Shown piece by piece: positions 14,025 to 23,527 of a DNA stretch of 26,742 bases; position 1 is the first letter of the stretch; each line of letters starts with the position of its first letter. This stretch comes from CAZUAQ01 sp964618455. Lineage in GTDB: Bacteria; Planctomycetota; Phycisphaerae; UBA1845; PWPN01. Where the stretch lies: NCBI GenBank assembly GCA_964618455.1, contig CAZUAQ010000065.1:1-26742 (forward strand), written 5' to 3'. The translations under genes were made by a program, and so were the position numbers. Below the pieces are notes generated by a model. The model made no database searches. It was not told where the DNA came from and saw only the letters and a program-made list of their open reading frames with translations.

Positions 14025-14951
14025 ATGCCCGAAGACCGTTGGATGATTACCGACGCCGATGTTTCACAACTCGACGCGCTGCACGCACTGGTTTCCGAGC
14101 CGCTCATCCACGACACGTTCTCCAAGGATCTGCTCGAGCAGAAACTCTTCTTCGACGCTCGCCCGGAGCGTGATATCTATCGCACCTTCCTGGCCGTCGC
14201 GGGCGGCGAACCGGCGGGCATGCTTCAACTGGTCATGCGGCCGGAGGCGCTGCGAGCGTGGATCGGGCTGTTCGCGGTGGCGCCGGTGCATCGGCGTCAG
14301 GGGTTGGCGAAGCGACTCTTTCAGCACGCGCACTCCATCTGCCGTCAGGAGGGCCTGCAGACCGTAGACGTGCTGGGCGTTCCCACGAACTACCTGACGC
14401 CCGGCATCGATCCGCGTTACACCGCCGGCATCTGTTTGCTGGAGTCCCTGGGGTACGCCCACCGCGGGGAACGGCTCAACCTTCGCGCCCGGCTCGAGGG
14501 CGACTTCAGCACCGCCGATGAGGAGGCGGACCTGCACAAGGAGGGGATCACGATCCGCCGGGCGGTCCTGCATGAGGACGACAAGGCCATGGCGGACTTC
14601 TTCGGGCGCAACTTTGGCGAAGACTGGCTCATGGAGACCTCGCTGGCGATGAACAACGATCCGCCGGGTGTGCATCTCGCGTTGCGGGGGGATGTCGTCC
14701 TCGGGTTCGCCGCCCACTCGGCGATGAACGAGGAGTGGGGCAACTTCGGGCCGATGGGGACGGCGGATGCTGAGCAGGGCATGGGCATCGGCCGCATTCT
14801 GCTGTACCGCTGCATGGCGGACCTGAAGGCGGCGGGGTTCGCGTCGGCGCTTATTCCCTGGGTCGGACCCTACCGATTCTATTGCCGGCACCTAGATTGT
14901 TCGATCGATCGCGTGTTCTGGCAGTACCGTCTCGAACTCGGCGACGCGTGA
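14025..14951 (+). CDS. Tandem GNAT acetyltransferase
   Basis: This 308-aa soluble protein has two GNAT folds. The first (about 10-155) has the acetyl-CoA motif LFAVAPVHRRQGLAKRLF. The second (about 170-305) has GTADAEQGMGIGRILLYRCM. The start at ATG 14025 lies 21 bases after the symporter stop, and its ribosome site is poor. The acceptor is unknown. In B. subtilis a GNAT gene (ybbJ) also lies by the MurNAc-recycling genes, so acetylation of an amino sugar or wall fragment is a reasonable guess. It ends 12 bases before the convergent propeller gene. Confidence 0.85.
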   Translation: MPEDRWMITDADVSQLDALHALVSEPLIHDTFSKDLLEQKLFFDARPERDIYRTFLAVAGGEPAGMLQLVMRPEALRAWIGLFAVAPVHRRQGLAKRLFQHAHSICRQEGLQTVDVLGVPTNYLTPGIDPRYTAGICLLESLGYAHRGERLNLRARLEGDFSTADEEADLHKEGITIRRAVLHEDDKAMADFFGRNFGEDWLMETSLAMNNDPPGVHLALRGDVVLGFAAHSAMNEEWGNFGPMGTADAEQGMGIGRILLYRCMADLKAAGFASALIPWVGPYRFYCRHLDCSIDRVFWQYRLELGDA

Positions 14952-14963
14952 GCCGAATCGCTG

Positions 14964-16901
14964 TCAGCGGGCGCCTTGCGGCAGGTCGGGCCCATACGCC
15001 TTCCACACGCGACAAAGCGGCATCTCATCCCGGCGATAGCCCTCTTCATCCCACTCGGGATCCAAGGACATGATGACGGCAGGGCGGTCCACGTCAGTAT
15101 CGCTCAGGCGATAGCTCCACAGAGGCAGCGTGGTCGACGGCGGTGATTCCATATCGGCGGGAAGGGCATGGAAGAGGGGCGCGCGAGAGAGATTCTCGTC
15201 TTCTCGCGTTCCAAGGGCGAGCTCACCGGTAGCCTTATCATGCTCATCAAGAATCTGATACATCGGTACCGTTCCGGCTCGTGGACGATCGAGTGCGTGG
15301 AAGGCGACGTGCCCCTCCGGCATCATGTCGCGCTCCGGCGCGCGGGTGCTCCAGGCCACACGAGGGTCCTCCTGAACGCGCCGATAGACCGGCACCGGCA
15401 GCACGAGCCGCTCATCGCCGAGATCCAGTCGGTACATGATCTGGTTGTAGTCGTAGCGCGGCGTGCGGACAGGATTTCCCGAAAACATGTGCGAATACGT
15501 GCCTTCGAAGTAGATGAGGCGGCCACCGTCCTTCGCGAAGTAGGGATGCTGCTTCGGGTTGTAGAAGCTGTACTTGTCGTGCGTGACGACTTTGCGCGTG
15601 TAGACCCAGGGCCCGAGCGGCGTATCGGCTTCGGCGTACCACACCTCGCCCAGTGCGGAAGTCCCGAAGAACTGGATGAAGATCAGGACCCAGCGGCCGC
15701 GGTAGGGGTTCCAGGCGAGGGAGCCGCCATGCGGACGGACCCGATCGCCCGATTCCGGGTCCCGCAATTGAATCAGGGCTTCCTCTTCCGCGAGCGCGCC
15801 GGATTTGATCAACGTCTCCTGCTCCGCCGGTCCGACCGGAGGCGTACGGCGTGCCCAGCGATAGCACACGCGCCCTTTCGCATCACGATGGATCTTGCCC
15901 TCTTCCGGCCGTGTACCTTGCTGCAGGCAGGTGTAGGTTTCGTAAACGTCGACATCGAGGTATGCATCGCGTGTGGCCAGGGTCCGAGTCAGCGGCAGAG
16001 GATGGGTGAAATAGATGAATTCCCGGCCCTCGTCGCGCACACGCAAGGCATGGCCTTCGGGCTTGGCGGGGGAGTCGAGGTCGAACTGCCGGATCTTGAT
16101 GAACTGCTGCTTCGCATCGTCAAACTCGACGATGCCGCGCTCGTACGCTTCCATGTTGGTGCGTACTCGCGCGTAGCCTGCCAGCAAGTGCTCGCGTCCG
16201 TTGTCATCGGCCAAGGTGATCATCCCGCTGAGCCAGCACGGCCCGGTCCCCTCCATCGGCGCCATCTTCTGCGCGAATCCTGTGTCATCCACGAAGTACG
16301 TCAAGTCCACGCCGAGATCCGGATCGAGGCCGCCATCCCCGGGCAGCCGGGAGGTCGCCCCGGATGCAAAGAAATTCCCCAATGGGTAGGCCGGGCGGCC
16401 GGTATCGCCCCAGATCCAGAAGAGACGGTTATGGTAAATTGACGTAAGCACGCTATCCGAGCCGAGCACCTGCCCGTTCAGCGCGGGGTGTTTTAGCGGC
16501 ACGGCTTCTCCCAGAAGGAGGCTGTCGCGATAGATCCCCTGTCCGGTGACGCGGTAGAGGCGTTCGGCAATGTTGATCCGCCGCATGCGGATGACGGCTT
16601 TTCCTCCCCCGCGGACATCCAGGGCGACGCCGGCATTGCCGAAACCATCCTTTTCCTTCGCGTACCCGTGACTGCTGACATGAAAGTACACCTTCTGATC
16701 CATCAGGCCGGGTTCTTCGAAGGCCACGTGCCCGTGGCTGTCGGTGTACAGGCGGATGGCGTTTACGGTTCGAAGCTCCACCAACGGGATACCTCTTCCG
16801 GAGACTTCATCCACCACTTGAATCGAGAAGGGTTCGGCGAGGGCAAGATTCCAGGCGGGCAAGAGGGTGAGCAGAAAAGCGGACATGTGAATGCGACGCA
16901 T
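14964..16901 (-). CDS. Secreted beta-propeller protein with regulatory-like N-domain
   Basis: This 645-aa exported protein starts at ATG 16901 behind AAGGAGG. The signal peptide is about residues 1-22 (ending LALA). An N-terminal beta-sandwich like carboxypeptidase-regulatory domains follows (IQVVDEVSGRGIPLVELRTV ... YTDSHGHVAFEEPG). The rest (about 110-640) looks like a five-bladed propeller as in DUF4185/GH43-like proteins: RLFWIWGDTGRP, the repeated open pattern with GPCWLSGMITLADD, and GEVWYAEADTPLGPWVYTRKVV near 430. Carbohydrate binding or hydrolysis is plausible, but no catalytic residue can be assigned. It is divergent from the amidase gene (257-base gap) and convergent with the GNAT gene. 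Confidence 0.75.
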   Translation of the reverse strand: MRRIHMSAFLLTLLPAWNLALAEPFSIQVVDEVSGRGIPLVELRTVNAIRLYTDSHGHVAFEEPGLMDQKVYFHVSSHGYAKEKDGFGNAGVALDVRGGGKAVIRMRRINIAERLYRVTGQGIYRDSLLLGEAVPLKHPALNGQVLGSDSVLTSIYHNRLFWIWGDTGRPAYPLGNFFASGATSRLPGDGGLDPDLGVDLTYFVDDTGFAQKMAPMEGTGPCWLSGMITLADDNGREHLLAGYARVRTNMEAYERGIVEFDDAKQQFIKIRQFDLDSPAKPEGHALRVRDEGREFIYFTHPLPLTRTLATRDAYLDVDVYETYTCLQQGTRPEEGKIHRDAKGRVCYRWARRTPPVGPAEQETLIKSGALAEEEALIQLRDPESGDRVRPHGGSLAWNPYRGRWVLIFIQFFGTSALGEVWYAEADTPLGPWVYTRKVVTHDKYSFYNPKQHPYFAKDGGRLIYFEGTYSHMFSGNPVRTPRYDYNQIMYRLDLGDERLVLPVPVYRRVQEDPRVAWSTRAPERDMMPEGHVAFHALDRPRAGTVPMYQILDEHDKATGELALGTREDENLSRAPLFHALPADMESPPSTTLPLWSYRLSDTDVDRPAVIMSLDPEWDEEGYRRDEMPLCRVWKAYGPDLPQGAR

Positions 16902-17157
16902 AAGCGGGCCTCCTTACTGGACCTTCCCGAAGTGTCCGGTTTTTGGGTCGGTCCGGATTCTGGACAGGATAGCGAAGAACCACATTCTCATGGAATGGCG
17001 TCGGCTGCAATGCTAACATAGAGAGTGCACCTCCGTTGAATCCTGACAGCATCGGAGTGCCCAGATCAGACCGCGGAGCGTTACAAATCCAAGTTTTCTC
17101 AGGCGATCAGTGCATTTCGCGCTTGCCCTGCGGAGCATCGAAGGGACCCTTGACGAC

Positions 17158-20100
17158 ATGAAAACGCATGCTCGTGTGGCACTTGTGAGTTTGGCGGGAT
17201 GGAGCATCCTGATCGGATGGTCATCGCCGGTCCGTGCGCATTCCTCGGATCCGGAACTGGACTCCTTGCCTCACATGGAAGGCTACACGGCCGGGGAGGC
17301 CACGGAAATCGACGACAGGCACTCCCGTCTCGATCATCTGATTCGGCGTGCCGGGCAGCTCCGCACCGCCGAGGGGAAGTTGCTTCTTCCTCCCGGTACG
17401 CGTCTCGACCGATGGTATCTCGATCAGTCGAACGTGGCCCATGTCTTGCTTAGTTTCGAAGACGGTATCGCACGGGAGTTCATTACGCCAATGCGGCTGG
17501 CCACGCTTGAGCACAAGGTGGTGGCCATCCTCGGCGATCGAGCATTGCTTACCGGTATCTCGATCAGGGGAAGAGTCGGGCGGGGGCCGTATCGCCCACT
17601 GTCCGAGTTCCACGGCGAACGCCTATGGGATGCCGTACAGGATCGAGCGCATGAAGAGCATGAAGTGATTTCCGCCCCTGTCATGCATGCTGCGCGAAAC
17701 GTTGGAGCACGGCCGTCGGCAGCTCAACCCCTGCTGGGCGGTCCCTCGGCGAACAGCCCGACGCAACCGACGGGAGCATTGAGCGGCGTCGTGGTCTTTG
17801 TCAGCGCCGGGCACGGTTGGACCTCGGGAAGTTCCTCCTGGTTCCTGCAGCGCCCGCTGCTGCTGGACATGGTTGAAGATTACGGCAACCTCGAACAGCT
17901 CAATGCTTTCGTGCATTACCTGTACAACGCCGGGGCGGTTGTTGTTCCCTTCCGTCCGGTCGGTTACCAGTCGGTCGAGATCGTCATCGACAACGATGAG
18001 CCGGAGGTGAGTTACACGGGCGCCTGGTCTGATGTGACGATTGCAGGAGTCTACTACGACGGCTCGACACCGAGCACCGTTCAGTATCGACTGAGCGCCG
18101 CCAATCCCACGGAGACCGCCACGGCCCGATACACACCGAACCTGCCCGCCGCCGACTTCTATCCCGTCTACTGCTGGTCGCGTCATCTCGACAATCGCGT
18201 GCGCCAGACGTACCGCATCCAGCATTCCGGCGGTGTGGGGGAGGTCGAGATCGACCATACGCGCGTCGGCAACGGCTGGATCTGGCTCGGCAATTTCTAC
18301 TTCGAAGCCGGGACGGGCGGCTGGGTGGAGATCACGAACGCTTCGCCGGACACCGGCCAGGTCGTGGCCGATGCCGTGCGATTCGGCAATGGCATGGGCG
18401 ATCTCGTGGGCAGCGGTCCGGGAACGATCAGTGGCTTCCCCCGTGAGGAGGAGGCGGCGCGGTACTGGGCCCAGAGCGAGGCCGGCGTAAATGCGGTTGG
18501 GCTGTCCTCGACGATCTGGAACTGTTGCGGTGCCGATGTGGACGACAACGTGTCCACGGCGGCCCGATGGGCGCGGGAGATGAACCGGCAGGACGTGAAC
18601 AATCAGCGCTGGCGGCGGGTCTACGTGGAGTTTCATACGAACGCGGCGGGCTGCAATCCGGGTCCGACCTGTTCGGCCAAGGGCACGCTTGCCCTGGCGC
18701 ACGTGAGCAATCCCACGACCTACCAAACCGATCTGGCATCGATCCTGGGCTCGAAGGTCGGCTTGGACATGCAGGCCATCGATGATCAGTTCGAATTCCC
18801 ATGGGGCAGTCGGACGCCGCTCTTCTCCGGGCAATACGGCGCCATTTCCACGAACTCCAACGGCAATGAATTCGACGCGACCATTCTGGAGGTTGCCTTT
18901 CACGACAACCCGGAAGATGCCGCCAATCTGCGCAGCGCCGAAGTGCGTGACGCTGTGGCGCGATCCACGATGCAGGGCGTGATCGATTTCCTCTCCGACA
19001 CGGACCTGTTTCCCGATACGCAGGTGCAGCAGATCTATCCTCCGGATCCGCCGACTCAGCTTCGGGCCCGACATGATGGCAACGGAAGCATCGTGGTGTC
19101 GTGGACGCCGCCCTCGAGTTCGCCCGCGGGGGGAGATCCACCGCTGGGGTATCGGATTTATCGCTCCGGCAACGGCTACGGATTCGGGCAGCCGGTGACC
19201 GCCACCAGCATCTTCGGCCAGGCGACGTCCAAGACGCTCAACGACATCCCGCCGTACACCACGACGTATCTTCGCGTGGCGGCCTACAACAACGGCGGCG
19301 AATCCCTGCCCTCGGAAGTGCTGGCGGTGCGACGCTCTCTCACCGGGTCGTCCCGTGTGCTTCTCGTGGATGGCTTCGATCGTGTCAGCCGCCAGCAGAA
19401 CCTGGTGCAGATCATTCCGCCGGGGCCGATGGAACGCCCGATTCCCCGCAAGGTGAACGCATTTGACTATGTGGTTCAGCATGCCGAGGCGCTCGCTGCC
19501 GCCGGGGCCACTTTCGATACCGCCGCCAACCAGAACATCATCAACGGTTCGGTCGCGCTCGCCGATTATGAAACCGTCATCTGGATCCTGGGGGAGGAGT
19601 CCGACGACGACGATACCTTTGATGCGACCGAGCAGACCCTGGTGACCGCTTATCTCGACCAGGGGGGTACGCTCTTCGCGACCGGCTCGGAGATCGGCTA
19701 CGAACTGGTCGGGCTCGGGCAGGGAACGGCATTCTTCGAGAACGAACTCGGAGGCGACTATCTCGGCGATGATGCGAATACTTACGACGTCACCGGCTCC
19801 GGTGGCATCTTGGCCGACGTGGGGGCATTCAACTTCGATCCCGCCAACGGCGCGCCCTACAACGCGGACAGCCCCGATCGCATCGGGCCGCAAGCCGGGG
19901 CCGCCACCGTGCTGACTTACGTCGGCGGTACGGGCGATGCGGCCGGCATCTCGTTCGACTCCGGAACGTCTCGCGCGGTGCTGTTCGGATTCCCCTTCGA
20001 GACGATCACCACCGCTGCCACCCGTGAAGCAATCATGCAATCGGTCATGCAGTATCTCGTTCCACCGCCGCTGCCGGGCGATTTCGATCTCGATGGCGAT

Positions 20101-20289
20101 GTGGATCAGGTCGACTTCGCCCACCTGCAGCGATGCTTCACGGGAGAGGATGTACTTCTGGCCGATCCCGGCTGTCAGGATGCGCTGCTGGACGCCGATG
20201 GAGACATCGATGGCGACGACTGGACAGTCTTCCAAGGATGCATCAGCGGCTCGATGATCCCCGCCGATCCGGCTTGCGCGCCGTTCTGA
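17158..20289 (+). CDS. Secreted multidomain N-acetylmuramoyl-L-alanine amidase-like protein
   Basis: This 1043-aa protein should cut the bond between MurNAc and the stem peptide. ATG at 17158 starts a clear signal peptide (1-27, ending VRA); the upstream frame from 17110 would bury it. Zinc-site motifs of Amidase_3 are split. VSAGHG (H219) and E240 (DMVEDYGN) come first, then a golvesin-like beta domain (about 268-410, ending VVADAVRFGNG), then EFHTNA (H493) and ATILEVAFHDN (E578). Next are an FN3 domain (about 629-726), a class I GATase-like domain (about 732-950) and a dockerin-like tail with two EF-hand loops (975 onward) and cysteines. The order amidase-golvesin-FN3 is known from Bacteroidetes proteins, often misnamed xanthan lyase. 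Confidence 0.85.
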   Translation: MKTHARVALVSLAGWSILIGWSSPVRAHSSDPELDSLPHMEGYTAGEATEIDDRHSRLDHLIRRAGQLRTAEGKLLLPPGTRLDRWYLDQSNVAHVLLSFEDGIAREFITPMRLATLEHKVVAILGDRALLTGISIRGRVGRGPYRPLSEFHGERLWDAVQDRAHEEHEVISAPVMHAARNVGARPSAAQPLLGGPSANSPTQPTGALSGVVVFVSAGHGWTSGSSSWFLQRPLLLDMVEDYGNLEQLNAFVHYLYNAGAVVVPFRPVGYQSVEIVIDNDEPEVSYTGAWSDVTIAGVYYDGSTPSTVQYRLSAANPTETATARYTPNLPAADFYPVYCWSRHLDNRVRQTYRIQHSGGVGEVEIDHTRVGNGWIWLGNFYFEAGTGGWVEITNASPDTGQVVADAVRFGNGMGDLVGSGPGTISGFPREEEAARYWAQSEAGVNAVGLSSTIWNCCGADVDDNVSTAARWAREMNRQDVNNQRWRRVYVEFHTNAAGCNPGPTCSAKGTLALAHVSNPTTYQTDLASILGSKVGLDMQAIDDQFEFPWGSRTPLFSGQYGAISTNSNGNEFDATILEVAFHDNPEDAANLRSAEVRDAVARSTMQGVIDFLSDTDLFPDTQVQQIYPPDPPTQLRARHDGNGSIVVSWTPPSSSPAGGDPPLGYRIYRSGNGYGFGQPVTATSIFGQATSKTLNDIPPYTTTYLRVAAYNNGGESLPSEVLAVRRSLTGSSRVLLVDGFDRVSRQQNLVQIIPPGPMERPIPRKVNAFDYVVQHAEALAAAGATFDTAANQNIINGSVALADYETVIWILGEESDDDDTFDATEQTLVTAYLDQGGTLFATGSEIGYELVGLGQGTAFFENELGGDYLGDDANTYDVTGSGGILADVGAFNFDPANGAPYNADSPDRIGPQAGAATVLTYVGGTGDAAGISFDSGTSRAVLFGFPFETITTAATREAIMQSVMQYLVPPPLPGDFDLDGDVDQVDFAHLQRCFTGEDVLLADPGCQDALLDADGDIDGDDWTVFQGCISGSMIPADPACAPF

Positions 20290-20302
20290 GCCGTCCCCTG
20301 AA

Positions 20303-21301
20303 TCACGTTGTCGATGAGAATAAGTCACGCCTGGCCATCAGCCCGAACGCACCTCCGGTATGCAGGAAGACAGGTACCGCACCGGGCCGGATCTGCTTCT
20401 CGCGGATAGCGGCAAGCATGCCCGTCATTGCCTTGGCGGTGTACGTCGGGTCGAGCAGGATGCCTTCCCGCCGCGCGAGAGTGTGGACCGTGACGATGGC
20501 TTCCGGGTAGGGGATGGCATACCCTTCGCCGATATACCCATCCAGCAGTTCGATCGGCGTCCGTGACTCACTCAGATCGAATTCAAATTCAGCGACCGTC
20601 TGCCGTTCGAGTTCGCGAATCTCTCTCTGCATCGAGGCGACGCTGTCGCTGACCGGCACGCCGACGATACGCCATGCATCACACCCCAGAAGTGCCTTTC
20701 CCAGGATCAGCCCTGTCTGCGTTCCGACTGAGCTGGACGCGCAGAACAGATCCACGAGCGTGTCCTTGCCCAGTTGCTCGACGAGTTCCTGCATGCAGCG
20801 GATGTAGCCCCAGCACCCGGTGGGCGTCGACGCCCCGACCGGAAAGAAGAAGGGGGCATGCCCGGCGGCACGCTCAGCCTCCATTGCGTCCTCGATGAGC
20901 TCCTGGCGTCGGCCGTTGTACTCCTCCGGCGGATGTATCGTGATGTGCGCGCCGAAGAGATGGTCCAGAAAAAGGTTGCCGTCGAGATCCGGATCCGTTT
21001 GGGCGCAGCGCAGTAGCAGCCTTACACGCATTCCCAATCGCGCACCCACCGCCGCTGTGGCACGGCAATGGTTCGATTGAAAGCCCCCGTGGGTGACCAG
21101 CGTATCGGCGCCTGTTTCCCGTGCCTGCGCGATCACGTATTCCAGCTTGCGTATCTTGTTGCCACTGACTTCGAGTCCGGTCAGGTCATCCCGCTTCATG
21201 AGGACACGCTCTACGGCGAGGTCGTGGGATAACTGCTTCAGTTCCACCAGCGGGGTCGGCAACTGGGCGAGTCGGATACGTGGCGGTTCCTTGGGATGCA
21301 T
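20303..21301 (-). CDS. D-cysteine desulfhydrase / ACC deaminase family PLP enzyme
   Basis: This 332-aa cytoplasmic PLP enzyme, fold type II, starts at ATG 21301 with AGGAG (21308-21312) 6 bases upstream. Family marks are LPTPLVELKQLS, KRDDLTGLEVSGNKIRKLEY with PLP lysine K49, THGGFQSNHCRATA with S76 and N77, and SSVGTQTGLILG in the phosphate-binding region. Members degrade D-cysteine to pyruvate, H2S and ammonia, or deaminate 1-aminocyclopropane-1-carboxylate; sequence alone does not separate the two. It faces the amidase gene with 13 bases between stops and lies 100 bases after the GHL10 pair on the same strand. A link to D-amino acids from wall peptides is speculative. Confidence 0.88.
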   Translation of the reverse strand: MHPKEPPRIRLAQLPTPLVELKQLSHDLAVERVLMKRDDLTGLEVSGNKIRKLEYVIAQARETGADTLVTHGGFQSNHCRATAAVGARLGMRVRLLLRCAQTDPDLDGNLFLDHLFGAHITIHPPEEYNGRRQELIEDAMEAERAAGHAPFFFPVGASTPTGCWGYIRCMQELVEQLGKDTLVDLFCASSSVGTQTGLILGKALLGCDAWRIVGVPVSDSVASMQREIRELERQTVAEFEFDLSESRTPIELLDGYIGEGYAIPYPEAIVTVHTLARREGILLDPTYTAKAMTGMLAAIREKQIRPGAVPVFLHTGGAFGLMARRDLFSSTT

Positions 21302-21401
21302 GGATCTCTCCTGACAGGGCATGATTCTGTCAAACGATCAGGACCATCCTACTTGAGCGGGGGCAGTTTCCAAACGCAAGAGAGGAGGGGAGGCGTCGAT
21401 A

Positions 21402-23486
21402 TCAATCGAGGCAGGTCGGGTCGCCGAGGATGCCGGCCGAACTCATGCACCCGATGAGAAGTGTCACATCATCGGTATCCACGTCATTGTCACTGTCCAG
21501 ATCAGTGGCTTCACAGCCCGGTGTGGGCGGGCCGTTCGCCGCACCGGTAAGGCACTGCTGATGCGTGGCAAAGTCGTCCAGGTCGACATCGCGATCCAGA
21601 TCGTAATCCCCGGGAATGAAATCGCCCCCCACGAGCAGGTTGACCGTCACCGTCTGCGGGGAATTGAGCGCGGAGGCATCACTGACCGAGATCGTGGCGG
21701 CATAGGCGCCTTCAGCCAAAGCCGTCGTATCAAAGATCACGTCGAGCGTGTCCTGCTCGCCATAACTGATGCCCTGTACAGGATTCGTCTGGATCCACAG
21801 GGCATCATCAGTAACGAAGTAGTTCAGTGGCGCTGAGGAACCGCCGGCGGCATTGGTGATCGTAAAGGCACGGTCCGAGGGCGACTCGCCGAGTTCTGTG
21901 CTCACATTGATCACACTCGGGGCAGCCGCGATTTCGGCAGGGGGCGCACCGAGCAGGAAGTCGTAACGAGTCACGTCCCCGGCAAGGATCTTGACGGACG
22001 GATCCGACGCGGCAGGCAGGCCGCTTTTCGAGACATCGGCGGAGTAAGACGAACCCGCGGCCAGTGCCGCCAGCAGCGTTACCGTGTAGTACCCGTTGCC
22101 GTCGGTCTGGACCGACTTCCCGCCGCCGAAGATGGACCCGATGCTCACCGTCGCGTCATCTACCGGCTGTCCTGTGGCCAGGTCGCGCACCTGCCCCCAG
22201 ATCGTTCCCTCGGTGGCCGTGGCCGGATCGCGCCACGGCATCGTCGGAGTGGGCACAGTGCTCGTGAACAGGTTGCTGCCGACATGGTTGTACCAAGTCC
22301 AGTCCGTTACCCACGCATCGTTGCCGTCGCAGAGCGACTCCGTGGATCGCGTCCCGACGTACGAGAAGTTCATCGAACCGTTCGCACCCTGGCTGTAGGC
22401 ATACTGCATCTGGGCGACGCTGTCGGCGAAGCTGTTCAGGTAGTTGCCCTGACCGCAGAAAGCGTGGCGGTCGTAACGCCAGATCAGGGCCTGGTCGATC
22501 CAATCCCGATACCAGCCGGCCTGGTTGCTGCAATGCTCGCGCTTGTAGTTCATCGGCATGGAGGCATCGAGCCAGCCCATTTCCATCCAGTGTCGCCAGT
22601 TCTGAAAAAGATTGTATGCCAGGGAACTGCTGAAATTCGTCGGCGCCGAACCGGTGGCGAGCAGGTCGGCGGTGATGCGCAGGGGCTGTCGCGGGTTGCT
22701 GCGGATCGAGGGAACCTCTGCCCGGCACCGGCGGATCAACTCACTGATCGTGCGTCGGCGGAAGTCATCCCAGGCCGCGTCACCGTCGGCGGGGGGCACA
22801 TCGGTACGGCCGGTGATCGCCTGAAATCGAGCGAGGCTCGACTTCGTGTAGTTTGCGTCGGCAGGGTAGCCGCCGTCGGTTTGAATGTAGCGGATGTAGT
22901 CCCAGTTGATGCCGTCGATGGGGTAATTGGTGACGAGTTCCTGCACGATGGAGATGAGGTAGTCCTGCACATCCGGTGAGCCCGGGTCGAGGGTGTAGCG
23001 GTTACCCACCATGGATGGACCGCCGCCGAGGTTTGCCCGTTCCACCATGAGCCATTCCGGGTTGGCGGAGAGAAGGGTGTTCCCGCTGGGCGGCCAACTG
23101 GTGCTCACGCGGAAAGGGACGATCCAGGCATGCACTTCGATGCCTTGCGCGTGGGCCTGCTGGCAGAGGTAGGCCAGCGGATCGAGGTTGCCACTGATGT
23201 CGCTCGCCTTCGGAACGATGCCGGAATTCCAATACGCTCCATGGCCGTTCGCGCCGGTGTCGTGGTAAGCGAGCACCTCGGCCACGATGGCGTTGTACCT
23301 GCCGGTGACCGCGCGGGATACCATGTCGTCAATCTGCGATGTGCTCTTGTAACCGACCTGAAATGCGTCGGCCCAGAAGCCGCGAAACTCTTCCTGAGCC
23401 GAGGCCGGAGTAGCCATGACCCAGCAGACCAGGCACAGGCCGAAGATCCATCCAAGGGCGTTTCGCATCTTCGCTTGGGCTCCCAT
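21402..23486 (-). CDS. Secreted GHL10-family glycosidase-like protein (copy 2)
   Basis: This 694-aa exported protein starts at ATG 23486 (GAGGAAC just upstream); ATG 23468 (GGGAG upstream) is also possible. The signal peptide ends ATPASA. The GHL10/DUF187 TIM barrel (about 33-380) shows EFRGFWADAF, YNAIVAEVLAYHD, VHAWIVPFR, LDPGSPDV and DGINWDYIRY (D191, D196). A carboxypeptidase-regulatory-like domain (about 425-510), a beta-sandwich (about 520-620) and a dockerin-like tail (626-694) follow. The E. coli GHL10 member DigH cuts peptidoglycan strands lacking stem peptides, which fits an amidase neighbour. It lies 41 bases after a paralogue and is likely cotranscribed with it. Confidence 0.85.
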   Translation of the reverse strand: MGAQAKMRNALGWIFGLCLVCWVMATPASAQEEFRGFWADAFQVGYKSTSQIDDMVSRAVTGRYNAIVAEVLAYHDTGANGHGAYWNSGIVPKASDISGNLDPLAYLCQQAHAQGIEVHAWIVPFRVSTSWPPSGNTLLSANPEWLMVERANLGGGPSMVGNRYTLDPGSPDVQDYLISIVQELVTNYPIDGINWDYIRYIQTDGGYPADANYTKSSLARFQAITGRTDVPPADGDAAWDDFRRRTISELIRRCRAEVPSIRSNPRQPLRITADLLATGSAPTNFSSSLAYNLFQNWRHWMEMGWLDASMPMNYKREHCSNQAGWYRDWIDQALIWRYDRHAFCGQGNYLNSFADSVAQMQYAYSQGANGSMNFSYVGTRSTESLCDGNDAWVTDWTWYNHVGSNLFTSTVPTPTMPWRDPATATEGTIWGQVRDLATGQPVDDATVSIGSIFGGGKSVQTDGNGYYTVTLLAALAAGSSYSADVSKSGLPAASDPSVKILAGDVTRYDFLLGAPPAEIAAAPSVINVSTELGESPSDRAFTITNAAGGSSAPLNYFVTDDALWIQTNPVQGISYGEQDTLDVIFDTTALAEGAYAATISVSDASALNSPQTVTVNLLVGGDFIPGDYDLDRDVDLDDFATHQQCLTGAANGPPTPGCEATDLDSDNDVDTDDVTLLIGCMSSAGILGDPTCLD

Positions 23487-23527
23487 TCATGTTCCTCAAT
23501 CAGGCATAGCGATGACGGATGCAACCA

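Noticed and set aside
15168..16442. Plus-strand frame of 424 aa opposite the propeller gene
   Set aside because: It is an antisense shadow with no ribosome site, signal or domain; the minus-strand gene has a strong ribosome site and signal peptide.
17623..20328. Long minus-strand frame of 901 aa
   Set aside because: It lies opposite the amidase gene, whose motifs and signal peptide are unambiguous. The antisense product has no recognisable fold and an extreme Arg/Gly/Val/His composition.
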